Shown here: piece after piece, positions 9,790 through 20,295 of the stretch
How positions within the stretch are numbered: position 1 is the first letter of the stretch
Layout of the letters: each line of letters opens with the position of its first letter
DNA from: Marsupella aquatica
Taxonomy: Eukaryota; Marchantiophyta
Assembly (NCBI GenBank): GCA_973895155.1
Contig: OZ316895.1
Span: forward strand, 10,044,001-10,108,000
Length of the DNA stretch: 64,000 nt
Direction of reading: 5' to 3'
Program-made: the position numbers and the translations under genes
Notes under the pieces: generated by a model
Seen by the model: the letters and a program-made list of their open reading frames with translations, nothing else
Databases searched by the model: none
Told to the model about the DNA's origin: nothing

Positions 9790-12199
9790 TCAGCTCCCTT
9801 TGTTCGTGGAGGATTTTGAGCCTGAGGAGGATCTTCAGTTTAGTAGAGACCACTTCACCTATGCTTTCCTCCATGCTCCGCGTTGCGCGGCTGGTGGCCC
9901 CTCTGGCTATGTCTTTGAGCATTTTCGTGATTTATTCCCCCCTGAGGATCCTCAGTCTGGTTTTCCAGTTTTCTTCTCCTTTTGCCAGTGTATTGCTGCC
10001 GGCCGTTTGCCTCCTCCCGTCTCTCGGCTTTTGAGTGCTTCTCGTTTATTGGCCATGGCTAAGTCTTCACCGGGTGTTCGGCCCATAGCTATTGGAGAGG
10101 TTTTTCTTCGTCTGGTGTCTCGCACACTTTCATCGTAGTATCGCTCTGCACTATCGGATCATCTCTCTCCACATCAGTTTGCAATGGGCGTTCCTGGCGG
10201 TTGTGAGACAGTTATTGCGGGTATTCGTACTACCTTGGACCTCCACCCTGATTGGGTTGTCCTCCAGGTTGATGTCTCCAATGCTTTCAATACGGTTTCT
10301 CGGGCAGCAATTTTTCGTGCTTTGAGGGCAGCGGATCCAGACATCCAGTCCCTTATCCCCTTTGTCCGTTGTTTTTATGGGTTCGAGGCCCCCCTCTTCT
10401 ATAGTCATCACACCTCTACAGGAGTGTATACCACTCTTTCTTCTGCAGAAGGTACACGTCAGGGTGACCCTTTGGGTGGGCCTCTTTTTGCCATTGCCCA
10501 TTTTACTGCTTTACGAGAAGCCTCCCCGGCCCACCCCCAGTGTATCTTCCCCTCCCTTTCAGATGACACCCACATCATTGGTCCACCTGTTGCTGTTACT
10601 TCTGCCCTCGCCACCCTTTCCACCCATTTGTTGGGCCTCGGTTTACGAGTTCAGCCGGTGAAGAGTCGTGCATGGAGTCCAGCTGGGTTACCCTCTGATC
10701 TTGCGCTTCCCCCTGGGTTCTTACGTCTAGCCGACGGTCTTCGGGTCCTTGGCTCCCCAGTCGGTACCGCCTCCTTTTGCTCATCTTTCATTGCTGACGC
10801 TCTCCAGGCTGCCTTAGCCCTTACTCCTATGCTCCCTAAGTTAGCAGACTCTCAGGCAGCATTTGGGTTGTTGTTGAGATGCATCCACCCTCGTGCGTCC
10901 TATTTAGCTCGGACACATCCCCCTACCGAGGATCTTTATCTACACCTCCGAGCGTTTGATGTCTCCATTCGTGAGACTTTGGCCTCTCTTTTAGGGCCAG
11001 GTACTTTACTCTCATCTCCGTGGCTTCATCGACAGCTCAGTCTTCCTATTTCTCACGGTGGTTTTGGGCTTACTTCCACTGAGCGCCTTGCACCTTTGGC
11101 CTTCTTGGGCGCATGGGCGGCCGCCTTCTCATTGTTGGCAGATCGTTTCCTTACTAAGGATCGACCTTTTTTACTTTCATCTCTCATGGAGGTCGAGGAG
11201 GGTTCCCTCCCATTTCAAGTTCATTTGCGCACGGCGCGGTCATCATTACCTGATCCTGTTCGAGCTGCGTTACCTTCATTCCAGGAGTTTTTATACTTGG
11301 ACCCCGTCCGTCTTCAGGCAGACCTTGCTGGGCGTATGCACGCTTTCACCCTTTCCAGCATCCTCACCGAGGCACCTGACACGGACCGAGCTCGGATTCT
11401 TTCTTCCGGAGGGAAGGGCGCAGGAGGCTGGCTTCAGGCCAATCCAGTCATTCCTCACCTGCGGATGTCTTCAGCGGAGTTTGCGACAGCCATGCGTCTT
11501 CGTATGGGCTTGCCCCACCCACTTCTTGCTGGTTTACCTCCTACTTGCACTTGTGGGAAGCCTTGTGATGCCACAGGTGTCCATCTTCTTCGATGCAGTT
11601 TGGGCGGCAAAACCATTTTTGTTCACGACGCTGTGAGAGATGCGACTGCTCAGGTTCTCTTTGGCTCTTTGGTCTGCGCGCGGCGGGAGGTGGTGCTCGA
11701 GTTACCTGGTCCTCCATCACAGCGGTTACGGGTGGATCTTACCATGGTCCGTGACGGTCACCGTACTTTGGCAGATGTAGTGGTGGCAAACCCATTGCGC
11801 CAAGACATCATTGGGTCAGCGGCAACAACGGCAGGGGCAGCAGCATCACGAGCAGCAACATCGAAGGAGGCCAAATATGTTGCACGAGCTTCATCTGATA
11901 GCTTCCTGCCCCTTGCTCTTGAGATATTTGGGCGTCTCCATCATCAGTTTGACGGACTTCTTCGCCAAGCTGCTCGGGATGTTCACGGCCGGATGGGTCC
12001 CACCGGGCCCCCGCTATCTGTTTTGACCACGCACTTTTGCCAACGCATTTCAGTCACCTTACAGCGTGCTCAAGCTCGGGCCGTCTATCGTCGATCTCTG
12101 ACAGTGGGTGCTAGTGTGACTCCGCAGCGGCTAGCCCCCCTAGAGGACATTCCTGTCCCACTTGCCGATCTAGTTTCGACACTTGATGTAGACCACTAG
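9740..12199 (+). pseudogene. Non-LTR reverse transcriptase and probable restriction-like endonuclease
   Basis: Frame 2 is readable from about 9,690, is stopped once by TAG at 10136-10138, and is then open for 671 codons to 12199. The RT core is clear: motif A QVDVSNAFNTVSRAAIF, motif B GTRQGDPLGGPLFA, motif C SDDTHIIG (serine before the DD pair), then LGSPVG. After a thumb-like region comes CTCGKPCDATGVHLLRC, a CCHC-type knuckle. Next is RREVVLEL...RLRVDL...LADVVVANPL, placed and patterned like the PD-(D/E)XK endonuclease of R2/R4/Hero-type elements, which nick the target for reverse transcription. No APE-type endonuclease is seen upstream. RT is certain; the endonuclease class is probable. 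Confidence 0.75.
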
Positions 12200-12251
12200 C
12201 TTGTTGCCACATTTGCTAGGTATGATGAGGACCTCGGTCCATTTGCGGTAG

Positions 12252-12347
12252 TTTTAGTTCATCTTTCTTGGTTTTTAGAGGTTTCCTTTTGCTCACTTCT
12301 TTTAGTTCCTCTTTCTTGGTTTTTAGGGTTTCCTTTTGCTCACTTCT
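12252..12347 (+). repeat. 48-bp two-copy tandem repeat in the non-LTR 3' region
   Basis: Units beginning TTTTAGTTC start at 12252 and 12300 and are almost identical. Confidence 0.85.
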
Positions 12348-12569
12348 TTTGCGTTTGGTTTTGTCCACTTGGGACCTCTCTTGTTTATTCTTTTGTACTC
12401 TATTTGGCCTTTTTCTGTAACAAGTATGTGTATATTATTACCACCAGGGGTGAGTTTTTTGGTATGGCAACACTTGACTAGCTATAGATTCCACGCAATA
12501 CACCCACCCTTGCAAGGAGTACAGGCCTGGCAGGAAGTCCATTTCCTTCGCACTTGCCTTGTGGTTTAA

Positions 12570-13417
12570 AGACTCACAATAAGCATGCCAAGTTTGCTGC
12601 ACTAGGAGAAATATCTACGTACTTTTCTTTGATTTCAGGCCCCTAAAGTATGTTTCCAACATCTCGCATTTTTGTTACTTGGAGGCAAGTAGAAGAAGGA
12701 ACTGCCAATCTGGACGTCCATAGTAAATGCCTCGAGCAAACCAGGAAACTTTTGGTAAATTTTCACCAGATTTCTCTAGTCTATTAGCCAGTCTGTCTGA
12801 AAAATTTAGGGTTTCAGACAGACTGACCCCATTAGCCAAAATCTATCTCCTTAGATCTAGGGGGATCTGACATAGAAAGTAATCTCGAAAACAAGATAAG
12901 GAATATTTCTAGCATTTTCTCCTTCACCCAAGGTGACATTGACCCCAGCTTAATCTTTAATTTTCGTTGTTAGCCAGCTTGGCCGTGTTAGCTTGTGTGA
13001 AGGAGAAGACGCTAGGAACAGTCCTTATCTGATTTTAGTGAATTATTTCTGACTGTCAGAACTCTCTTTACATAAGAATAATTGCTAGATTATTGGCTAA
13101 TAGGGTTTGTGATTAGGGGAAAAACTGGCTCATGGGAGACAGACAACCTAGTGTAGCCAATTTTCACCAAAAGTGGCTAAATGTTTTTGGAGAAAATCTA
13201 GTGTAGCCAAAATCATCAAAACATTTTAGGGAGGTGAAAATGACTCTTAGATTCTAGTGTAGCTAATAGTGGTCGTGGTTAGGTGGGAAACTGGCTAATC
13301 AGAAACAGAACACCTAGTGTAGCCATTTCACCAAGAGTGGCTAAAACTTTTAGAGAAAACCTAGTGTAGCCAAAATTCACCAGAAGTTGTCAAAACTTTT
13401 AGAGAGATGAAGTTTAG
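12570..13417. repeat. Non-coding stretch with hairpins and repeated CTAGTGTAGCCA motif
   Basis: No gene. A perfect 14-bp hairpin stem (CAGTCTGTCTGAAA, 9-nt loop) lies at 12789-12825. An imperfect fold-back lies at about 12890-13036 with arms of about 40 bp. From 13,150 to 13,380 the motif CTAGTGTAGCCA occurs five times, often followed by TTCACCA and GTGGCTAAA at similar distance. This looks like debris of one or more fold-back elements. Confidence 0.6.
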
Positions 13418-13595
13418 GAGGTATTTGCTTGATAGACCCCCAAATGAAACTTGTTACTTGATTGACCCCTTGAGGTCTATCAACTGTCCAGATTTGAGAT
13501 CAAAAGGTCCATCAACTGCCCAGATTGGGGAAAAGTATGGAAGGGGCTAATTAAGCAAACTTTTTATAGAAGGGGATCTACCAAGCACCCCTCTC
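13418..13595. mobile_element. Small MULE-type MITE (GAGG ends), decayed target duplication
   Basis: The left end reads GAGGTATTTGCTTGATAGAC. The right end, read inward, is GAGAGGGGTGCTTGGTAGATC. The flanks are GAAGTTTAG and GAAATCTAG, matching at 7 of 9 positions, which fits an old 9-bp duplication. The ends match the element at 46355-46557 and, more loosely, the large MULE at 30780. It is 178 bp with no coding capacity. Confidence 0.55.
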
Positions 13596-14187
13596 GAAAT
13601 CTAGCTACTGTAGTTTTCGCCCACCAAATACAGCGCCGATTGGCCACCTTGGCGAAACAAGGAAAACCCTGAAATCCCAATAAGGGGGGCTTTACAAGAC
13701 CGCGGGGGCCGTTCCAATTTTTTTCCAGTCTCCCAGATGTGATCCTAGCTGTGCATTCGTGAGAACTGGCCACACTTGACTTTACAAGACCGTGGGGGGA
13801 CGTTTCCCGTCAGAGGATCCCGATCCTACATGGACATTAGTGGGGCCCGTGTAGGGCCCAGTTTTTGCAGACGTGTCACGGCCGTTTGGGCAAAGTTTTA
13901 GACCACCTCCTCGGGTGGTTTTTTCTTTCGTCCGTTTGGTCCATTGCTATATTCAGACTTCGCATTAACTTTGACCCCACAGAAGCGACTATCCAGGCGA
14001 TTCAGGAGGGCGCCCAATTTGCGAGCCAACTTCAAATGTTTGATTCAACATTTCAAAAAACATCTATCCAATGTCCAGAACAAGATCTATATGTTCTTCA
14101 GCAACATCAGAGTGCAGCAGTAGCGCACATTGCACATCTCACTCTCCTTACATAGAGTTTATACAATCAGTCACGGGATCAGTCACG

Positions 14188-15449
14188 ATGAACCAATCAT
14201 TTTTTCAGCAATGGCAGGAAAGGCTACAGAGGCAACGAATGGAAGTCGACTCCAATTTTGTTCAAGATTCACAACCAATTTCTAGCTATCAGGGGGAGAT
14301 TCATTCAATGCACTTTCGTCCCAACCTCCGTTGGTCATGTCCGATGAGGAATTCCAACGCTGCCTCAATGAACCCCCACCAAGTAGCTTTCGTTCATTTC
14401 ATGGAATTGCAGGACAAGCTTTTGTTCCAGACCATCGTAATCAGTTCTTTTCTTGCCCTGCACCAGGTCCATTTGCATCTACTAGTAGTGAGGAACCTCC
14501 TCAAGTCACGAAGCTGCCTGTTAGGACAGAAACTGGAGGCAAAATACCTGGTGAGGGCACAAAGAAAAAGAGGGCTGCCAAGGCCGCCCCAACAAAGAAA
14601 CCGAAGAAGGCTCAGAAGGTTGTCGAGTTGAGTGATGAAGAAGGCGATGGGGAAGATGGAAACTCAGTGAGTAGATGGACAGATGCAGAAGTCAGCCACC
14701 TAATATCATTTTGCTCAGAAATGGATGAGGAGTTCTCAACGAATGCCAAGAAACAAGGTGAGGTTCAGATCCTCAAATTTCTATTTTCTTGTCAAAATCA
14801 CATGTATAGGTCCGTGAACGTGCATTCTCAATTATTCTCACTTGTATTTTTTTATAACTTGTCCGTGAGCGTGCATTCTCAAGTATTCACACTTGTTATT
14901 TTTTATAACTTGATTTCTCTCGATTACACAGGTGTGCACATGTGGGAGAAACTACAAGAGAAAATGATTGCTGCTTGTGAAGGATTCAACAAGTCAGCTG
15001 AGGCAATCAGGAAGAAATGGGAAACCATTTATAGATAGTATTGCAGTGACAAACGTATCCTCAACATATCTGGAGAGGGACGAAAGATCACCTGTAAATA
15101 TTTTGACGAAATTGATCAAGGCTTCAACAACCGGGCCAATGTACGAAAATTGTGTCACGGAGATGCTAGTGGGACTCCCAATCCATGTCCCCTTGACTTG
15201 AATGAGCCAGGGGAAGCGCAAGGGTCTGCCGAAGGTGGGGTTGGATCTGGTTCAGATCAAGGTAGTAATCCTGCTAACACTACCCCTCAGTCCACAAAAT
15301 CATCCAAAAAAAGCAATTCAGATACGTATAGTATGTACATGAGTGAGATGGTGAGCAACACCTCTAGCATGGCACAAGACATTCGTGAGACCACTAGTGT
15401 TCTCAAAGAGCTCAAATCCGAAATTTCAAGGCTCATTGACAAACTGTAA
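14188..15449 (+). pseudogene. Harbinger accessory SANT/Myb-like DNA-binding protein, broken
   Basis: A likely start is ATG 14188 (MNQSFFQQWQERL). A one-base slip in the G run near 14,292 moves the reading to the frame of MSDEEFQRCLNEP. A lysine-rich stretch with nuclear-localisation character precedes the SANT-like domain (SRWTDAEVSHLISFCSEM). An intron at 14758-14931 (174 nt, GT-AG) splits it and contains a two-copy 60-bp repeat. The domain resumes with VHMWEKLQEKM and KKWETIYR. TAG at 15036-15038 then stops it, yet homologous-looking sequence continues in the same frame (YCSDKRILNISGEGRK) to a natural stop at 15449, with a C-terminal helix rich in S, T and E. In this superfamily such proteins help bring the transposase to the nucleus and to the ends. 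Confidence 0.7.
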
Positions 15450-16299
15450 ATGTGGTTGCAGATGAGTGGGCGCCTAGGCGATGCTTTGTCCCTCAACCTT
15501 CTGTTATAGAAGTGAGCTATGATGGTGTCCCCCTAGAATATTTTAAATACTATAAACGGCCCACTGAGTTGTACTATCCTCTCGAATTGCTTAATAGGTT
15601 TCATTCTACGGACAAGTGAGTTCCTTGAAATTGGGCATTCAATATAAAAAAGGTCGACTCCTGGAAGCTCTCACTTTTTGGTAGTTTAATCATTCTTTTT
15701 TGTTCTAGAATTGCACAATGTGTACAGAACGGGTGAGAATTTACTCATTTATGTTCTGAACTGTATATGAACTTCAATTTCATGTTTGAATGGATTTTTC
15801 CCTGTCAATTTCGACTTGCTGAACTGGTGATTTTCAGAACTGCGTTTTGCTTTCCACATGTATAACTATCAGCGAAATTCATTCAAGCAAAATTGTCTAC
15901 TTAAATTGCAATAGCAAAGCATAGGCAAAATCAATCCATAGCCCAGAAATTGATTTCAATTCCAACTTCGACTTTGAGAATAGATTGCTTTTGTCAATTT
16001 CAACTTTAAGAATTGGAGCTCATCAGGACTGCATTTTGTCTTCTCAATTTCGACTTTGAGAATGGGAGCCTTTGAGGACCTTTTCAATTTCAGCTTTCTG
16101 TGATTCATGCTGTGCATTTCGACTGAGATTTGAGTTCCTTGCACAATTTCTGAAAGAAGACGATTGCACAGATTGAGTAATAGAAAAAGTCAGCATTTAT
16201 GTGGACGAAAATTTCCAGTTCACAGAATGCTAGACCTAACAACAATGGCTTCAATGGACGTAGGGAATTGACCTAACAGAATTTTAAAAATTACTAGAA
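15450..16299. other. Intergenic part of Harbinger between the two convergent genes
   Basis: About 850 bp with no ORF of note. From 15,900 to 16,150 there are several copies of CAATTTCGACTTTGAGAAT and variants, a loose 60-70 bp repetition. It should contain the terminators of both genes. Confidence 0.5.
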
Positions 16300-17727
16300 T
16301 CATTCTTCAGCATCGCTCGGAGAGTCTGTGTCATCATCAAAGACACCTTCGGGTAATTCAACCTGTTCACGCAAGTGTCGGTGAAACAATGTCTTGGCCA
16401 GCTCCACATGCATTGTGACCCCTCTCTTCAAAGCTTGAACAGAGTTTTCATTGGCAAGTTCAATCACAGCATTGTCATTGTCGTCTGGTAATCCAGCTGT
16501 ACGTATGAACTCTTCCATATCAATTGTAGCTCGATTCACCTCAACCTGTGCATAATCATACATTTTCATAGTCCCAGCTTGTCTTAAATCCCCCAAACTT
16601 GCAAGGCATTGCTCCTTCAGCCACAATTTTGCATCTGCTATGAGCTGCTCATCTCCAAAATCCTTGTGCATAATACATAAGTTATGCAGACATATACATG
16701 CTCCGACCACGTCAGCAACATGATCAATCTTCATTTCTATGCGTCTCAAGAGAATCCGCCACCTGCCTTTCAAAATTCCAAATGCCCGTTCTACACACAT
16801 TCTGGTAGAACTCTGGATGAAATTCCAATGTGCTTTGAAAGGCTCAAGTTGTTCTTTTGTTCCTTTAAAAGGAATATACATACAAGTTCGGATGGGATAT
16901 GCAGCATCACCTATGAGTTTATATGGACGGAAATCTCCCCTAATAGTTTTCCTTCCCATCACTGAGTTTACAAATAAGGTGTAGTCATGTAGAGAACCCG
17001 CCCATCCAAAGTCCCAATCCCAAAATGTTGTTTCCGTGTCCACAATGCCTTGCAAGAGGATAGAATAAAATCCCTTTCTGTTATAGAAAGGTGCCGGATC
17101 CCCCTCAGGGGCAATGATGGGAATATGAGAGCCATCTATGGCTCCCATAATAAAAGGCAACCCATGCTTAGCTTCAAACTGGGCTGCTAAATTTTTCAGA
17201 GATTTTGAAGTCCATTTCGGAACCACAAGTGGACGAATGTATTTCAAAACGGCTTGACAGAATTGTCTCACAACAATACAGGCCAAGCTTTCGCTCATTC
17301 CAAACAGGTCAGCACAACCAAGCAAGTAGTTACCTGTACCTAGTCTGTTCAATGATAAAGCAACCCTCTTTTCCAATGGAATAGCTCCACCTTTTTTTGA
17401 CTTCTGCATGTCTGGGGCAACTAGAGAACAGAGGTAAAAAAATGTGGAAGGCTTGATACGTAACCTTCTTGTGAACTCTTTTTCAGTATGAGAAGCCAAC
17501 AATGTTCTATCCACAAATGGAGATTCACGGTCCAACCTCCAAATGGATCTAGGATGCAATCGCAAAAGCCGTCGGTCCCCAATGAGGCAATTAAATAGAT
17601 GCATTGTGTTTGTTGCTGTAACCAAAGCAGCTTGCTGTGATTGTATGACTTTAGCCACAATGACTTGCAACACCAGATTGAGGCAAATTATTACCAGAAT
17701 TTTTGTTCTCCTCCTGTCAGGCTGCAT
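16300..17727 (-). CDS. PIF/Harbinger DDE transposase (HARBI1/ALP1-like nuclease)
   Basis: The open frame starts at 17793, but 17793-17745 looks like intron end, with an acceptor (GCATTTCAG) nearby, so I use the Met at 17727, giving 475 residues. DDE residues are visible: D in MGAIDGSHIPI, D in LIGDAAYPI, E in CVERAFGILKGRWRIL. The helix-turn-helix region (LFGMSESLACIVVRQF) precedes them, and CICLHNLCI follows. The reading frame has no stop, so the enzyme could be functional. A possible upstream exon is 17832-18239, ending at a good donor after LVNR, but the join to the transposase frame is not clean. Plant ALP1 shows that such nucleases can be domesticated; here the protein lies between intact element ends, so it is a transposase proper. 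Confidence 0.88.
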   Translation of the reverse strand: MQPDRRRTKILVIICLNLVLQVIVAKVIQSQQAALVTATNTMHLFNCLIGDRRLLRLHPRSIWRLDRESPFVDRTLLASHTEKEFTRRLRIKPSTFFYLCSLVAPDMQKSKKGGAIPLEKRVALSLNRLGTGNYLLGCADLFGMSESLACIVVRQFCQAVLKYIRPLVVPKWTSKSLKNLAAQFEAKHGLPFIMGAIDGSHIPIIAPEGDPAPFYNRKGFYSILLQGIVDTETTFWDWDFGWAGSLHDYTLFVNSVMGRKTIRGDFRPYKLIGDAAYPIRTCMYIPFKGTKEQLEPFKAHWNFIQSSTRMCVERAFGILKGRWRILLRRIEMKIDHVADVVGACICLHNLCIMHKDFGDEQLIADAKLWLKEQCLASLGDLRQAGTMKMYDYAQVEVNRATIDMEEFIRTAGLPDDNDNAVIELANENSVQALKRGVTMHVELAKTLFHRHLREQVELPEGVFDDDTDSPSDAEE

Positions 17728-18406
17728 CGTGTAATCAAATAATTGATAAGAGGACAATTTTGCAATCTGAAATGCAAAAACGAAATTCCACAATCAAACT
17801 TGGCAGGGACAGGAACAAGAAAAGCTTCTGACCTGTTCACGAGCATATTCAACAGTGCATTGGTCTTCTTCGTCGAACGTTTCTTCTGCCTCAATTTCTT
17901 TGTACAAATCATGGCTCTCACTTGACGAAATTTCTCTAGGTTCCATGATTCAATGTTGCTATGTGCGTCTGTATCAGCGTCTTCCCAGTTGAACAAAATT
18001 TCACAGCTGAAGTTTGATTTTTCTAGTTTTTGGCCACGGTAGATCTCTTTGTATGGGTCCATAAACAGAAGGACCTGTTGCTCATCAAGCTCTCTTCTCT
18101 CCAACGCTTGAAGATCCACGATTGATTGAAAGAAAGACTGAGCTTGACGATCTTCTCCCGCGCAATCACATATTTCCTCCCCGTCAATTTGGGAGTTATC
18201 AGACAGCTGGCCCTTGTTTCTGTCTTTTCTGTGTCCCATCTCTCAAAGTGGGCGTTGTTCACTTTACATGAGGCTGGGCGCCGTTTGCTGCAGCCTGGTA
18301 GTGTGTTTGCCCCGGTTTACTAATTTTAGTTCATTAAGTGGCCCCCGGCTTTGCTTTGGAAGAGGAGGGACTGAACCGCCCCCGCGGTCTTGTAAAGCCC
18401 CCCTAA

Positions 18407-19773
18407 GCTGGTTTACCACTACTGAATTTCTTTATGACTGTCACCGTGTTACAGTAGCGTGTCAGATGAGTAGCATGTCAGGATGTGGTCGGCCCGGTCT
18501 GGTCGGAGCAAGACGCGCGTGCCCTGCCTGTTGCGTTCGGTTCGAGGTTCGCGCTTTGTCCGCTTGCATAAAGGAGACAACGCTTAAAATTGGGAAAAAC
18601 TCGAAAAGGGCTCCCTAGGCGGCTGCGCCAATATCATCACACAGATTGCAAAGTCGGCCTATTAATTTAGCTGGGTAATATTCGTCTCCATGCCTTCTTT
18701 GATCAGCCCAATGTGGGCGGACGTCATTCTCCATAACATGACCCTGATCTTCAAATCTACTCCCTTTTTTTTTTTCTCGAAAAAACCAGATGAATTCCAT
18801 TCGCAAATCTACTCCTTGTGCCTCAGTCTGGAAGTGCAGATTGATTGAATGTGAGAAAGCCGGGGCGATGTCACCCACATTAGGGGCTGTTGAACGGTAG
18901 AGTAGCTCCAAAGCTTTTGAATGGAAGAGAGAAAAACGCGCAGTACTTGTCGAGTTGACGAGTTGCGTGATGAATTGAGATAAATAACTAGTAAGTTGGA
19001 TTCTGATCACCAACATTCCAACTGAGCGAGAACCAAGAGACCTCAGCTTTGAGAAGATTTCATTGTCTGTCTGAAAGAATTCCAGCGATTCAAGCATGGC
19101 CTACGTCGAGGAGGTACGGACATCGATTCGACTTCATATAATCAGAATTGCGAAAGGAATATGGTTTTCTAGTCATCCCAATCCAAGAAATTGCATGAAC
19201 CACTTCAGCTGAGTAGGTCCACCACAACGGTTAGACGGGGACAAAATTAGGGCTATTGTATTGGGAGATCAATAGCGAAGAGCTCTCGTTTCATTACAAA
19301 CAGGACTGAATGTTGGTGATCACTAGATGAAGTAGGTATTGTATTCACCAATACAACAACTCACGGATCGAGCTCCAGTTTAGACGTAGTTCCTGGGTAA
19401 AATCAGAGAAACGTAGGCCACCAAGAATTGTATTCATACGTGTACACAGTCAAGTCAATCGGCAAAATAGAACTGCCATATGATCGTGCTTATGGTAATT
19501 AGTTCAACTCCCAACGATGTTCAATAGATCAATTGAATCGTTTCCTTTCCATTGATATTGATGCTTTTTATGTATGCTGGCAGTAGAAATTGAAAGTTAT
19601 GAATTGATTCTTGACTGGTGTGTAGGAGCCATATTTGATTCAATGTCTCTATTGCTTAACAGTAATCAACTGACAGCGAGATTCCACCCGTCTTGTTCCT
19701 GGGCAAGTAGAGAGGCCTCATGTTATGAGAGCTTGCCTTCAAACATATGTGCAACTCTTCACTCCATATAAAA
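18407..19773. other. Intergenic region upstream of cyclophilin
   Basis: No recognised gene. A 160-codon minus-strand frame (18615-19097) resembles nothing I know and has no coding landmarks. The region should include the cyclophilin promoter and 5' untranslated region; no TATA box could be fixed with confidence. Confidence 0.5.
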
Positions 19774-20295
19774 ATGTCGGCCAATCCAAAGGTTTTCATG
19801 GAAATTAAAATAGGAGGAAACGTTGTTGGCAGAATGGTGATGGAGCTTTATGCTGACACAAACCCCAAGACAGCAGAAAACTTCAGATGCCTTTGCACTG
19901 GGGAGAGGGGAATTGGACAAAGTGGGAAACCAATGCACTACAAGGAATCTATCTTTCACAGGATCATTCCGAGCTTCATGTGTCAAGGTGGTGACTTTGT
20001 CAAAGGCAATGGAACCGGTGGGGAATCAATTTACGGTCATAAGTTCCCGGACGAGAATTTTTCGAGAAAACATGAGAAGCCGGGTGTGCTATCAATGGCC
20101 AACTCGGGACCCAACACCAATGGTTCGCAATTTTTTCTGTGTACGGTGCCCACCCCTTGGTTGGATGGCAAGCATGTTGTATTTGGCCAGGTGATTGAAG
20201 GCTTGGAAGTCATGAAAGAAATGGAGAAGATGGGGACAACTAGAGGTGAAACAAAGAAAGTTGTAATGATATCGAACTGTGGACAACTCCAATGA
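19774..20295 (+). CDS. Cyclophilin A-type peptidyl-prolyl cis-trans isomerase, cytosolic, intronless
   Basis: 173 residues from [15 protein letters not shown] to the stop. An in-frame ATG 27 nt upstream exists, but the chosen start matches the usual cyclophilin N-terminus. The whole fold is present: the catalytic arginine in [15 protein letters not shown], the binding-site string [14 protein letters not shown], and the cyclosporin-contacting tryptophan in [10 protein letters not shown]. The plant insertion is present ([13 protein letters not shown]), as are cysteines in LCTGERG and ISNCGQLQ that form a redox-sensitive pair in plant members. It interconverts proline peptide bonds, aiding folding and signalling in cytosol and nucleus. 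There is no signal peptide or retention tail. Single-exon cytosolic cyclophilins are normal in plants. All key residues are intact. Confidence 0.97.
   Translation: MSANPKVFMEIKIGGNVVGRMVMELYADTNPKTAENFRCLCTGERGIGQSGKPMHYKESIFHRIIPSFMCQGGDFVKGNGTGGESIYGHKFPDENFSRKHEKPGVLSMANSGPNTNGSQFFLCTVPTPWLDGKHVVFGQVIEGLEVMKEMEKMGTTRGETKKVVMISNCGQLQ

Larger units (their letters stand above)
7850..12569 (+). mobile_element. Non-LTR retrotransposon with C-terminal restriction-like endonuclease (R2/R4/Hero-type), decayed
   Basis: The element is GC- and pyrimidine-rich compared with its AT-rich flanks. In order it encodes a proline-rich N-terminus, a C2H2-like zinc finger, a reverse transcriptase, a CCHC-type knuckle and a probable PD-(D/E)XK endonuclease. 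Lesions: a change from frame 1 to frame 2 at about 9,690-9,740 and an in-frame TAG at 10136-10138. A 48-bp two-copy repeat lies in the 3' untranslated region (12252-12347). No poly(A) tail or target duplication was found, so both ends are approximate. Confidence 0.7.
13684..18403. mobile_element. Complete PIF/Harbinger transposon with TAA target duplication
   Basis: The ends are near-perfect inverted repeats of about 31 bp, each starting GGGGGGCTTTACAAGACCGC, with one difference in the arm. Immediately outside are TAA at 13681-13683 and TAA at 18404-18406, the TWA-type duplication expected for PIF/Harbinger. A partial copy of the end (CTTTACAAGACCGTGGGG) recurs at about 13,778. The 4,720-bp element carries a SANT/Myb-like gene on the plus strand and the DDE transposase on the minus strand, tail to tail, the usual two-gene layout of the superfamily. 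High end identity suggests a fairly recent insertion. Confidence 0.93.

Noticed and set aside
18615-19097. 160-codon minus-strand frame as a gene
   Set aside because: No domain, no plausible splice partners, and it lies in the expected upstream region of cyclophilin.
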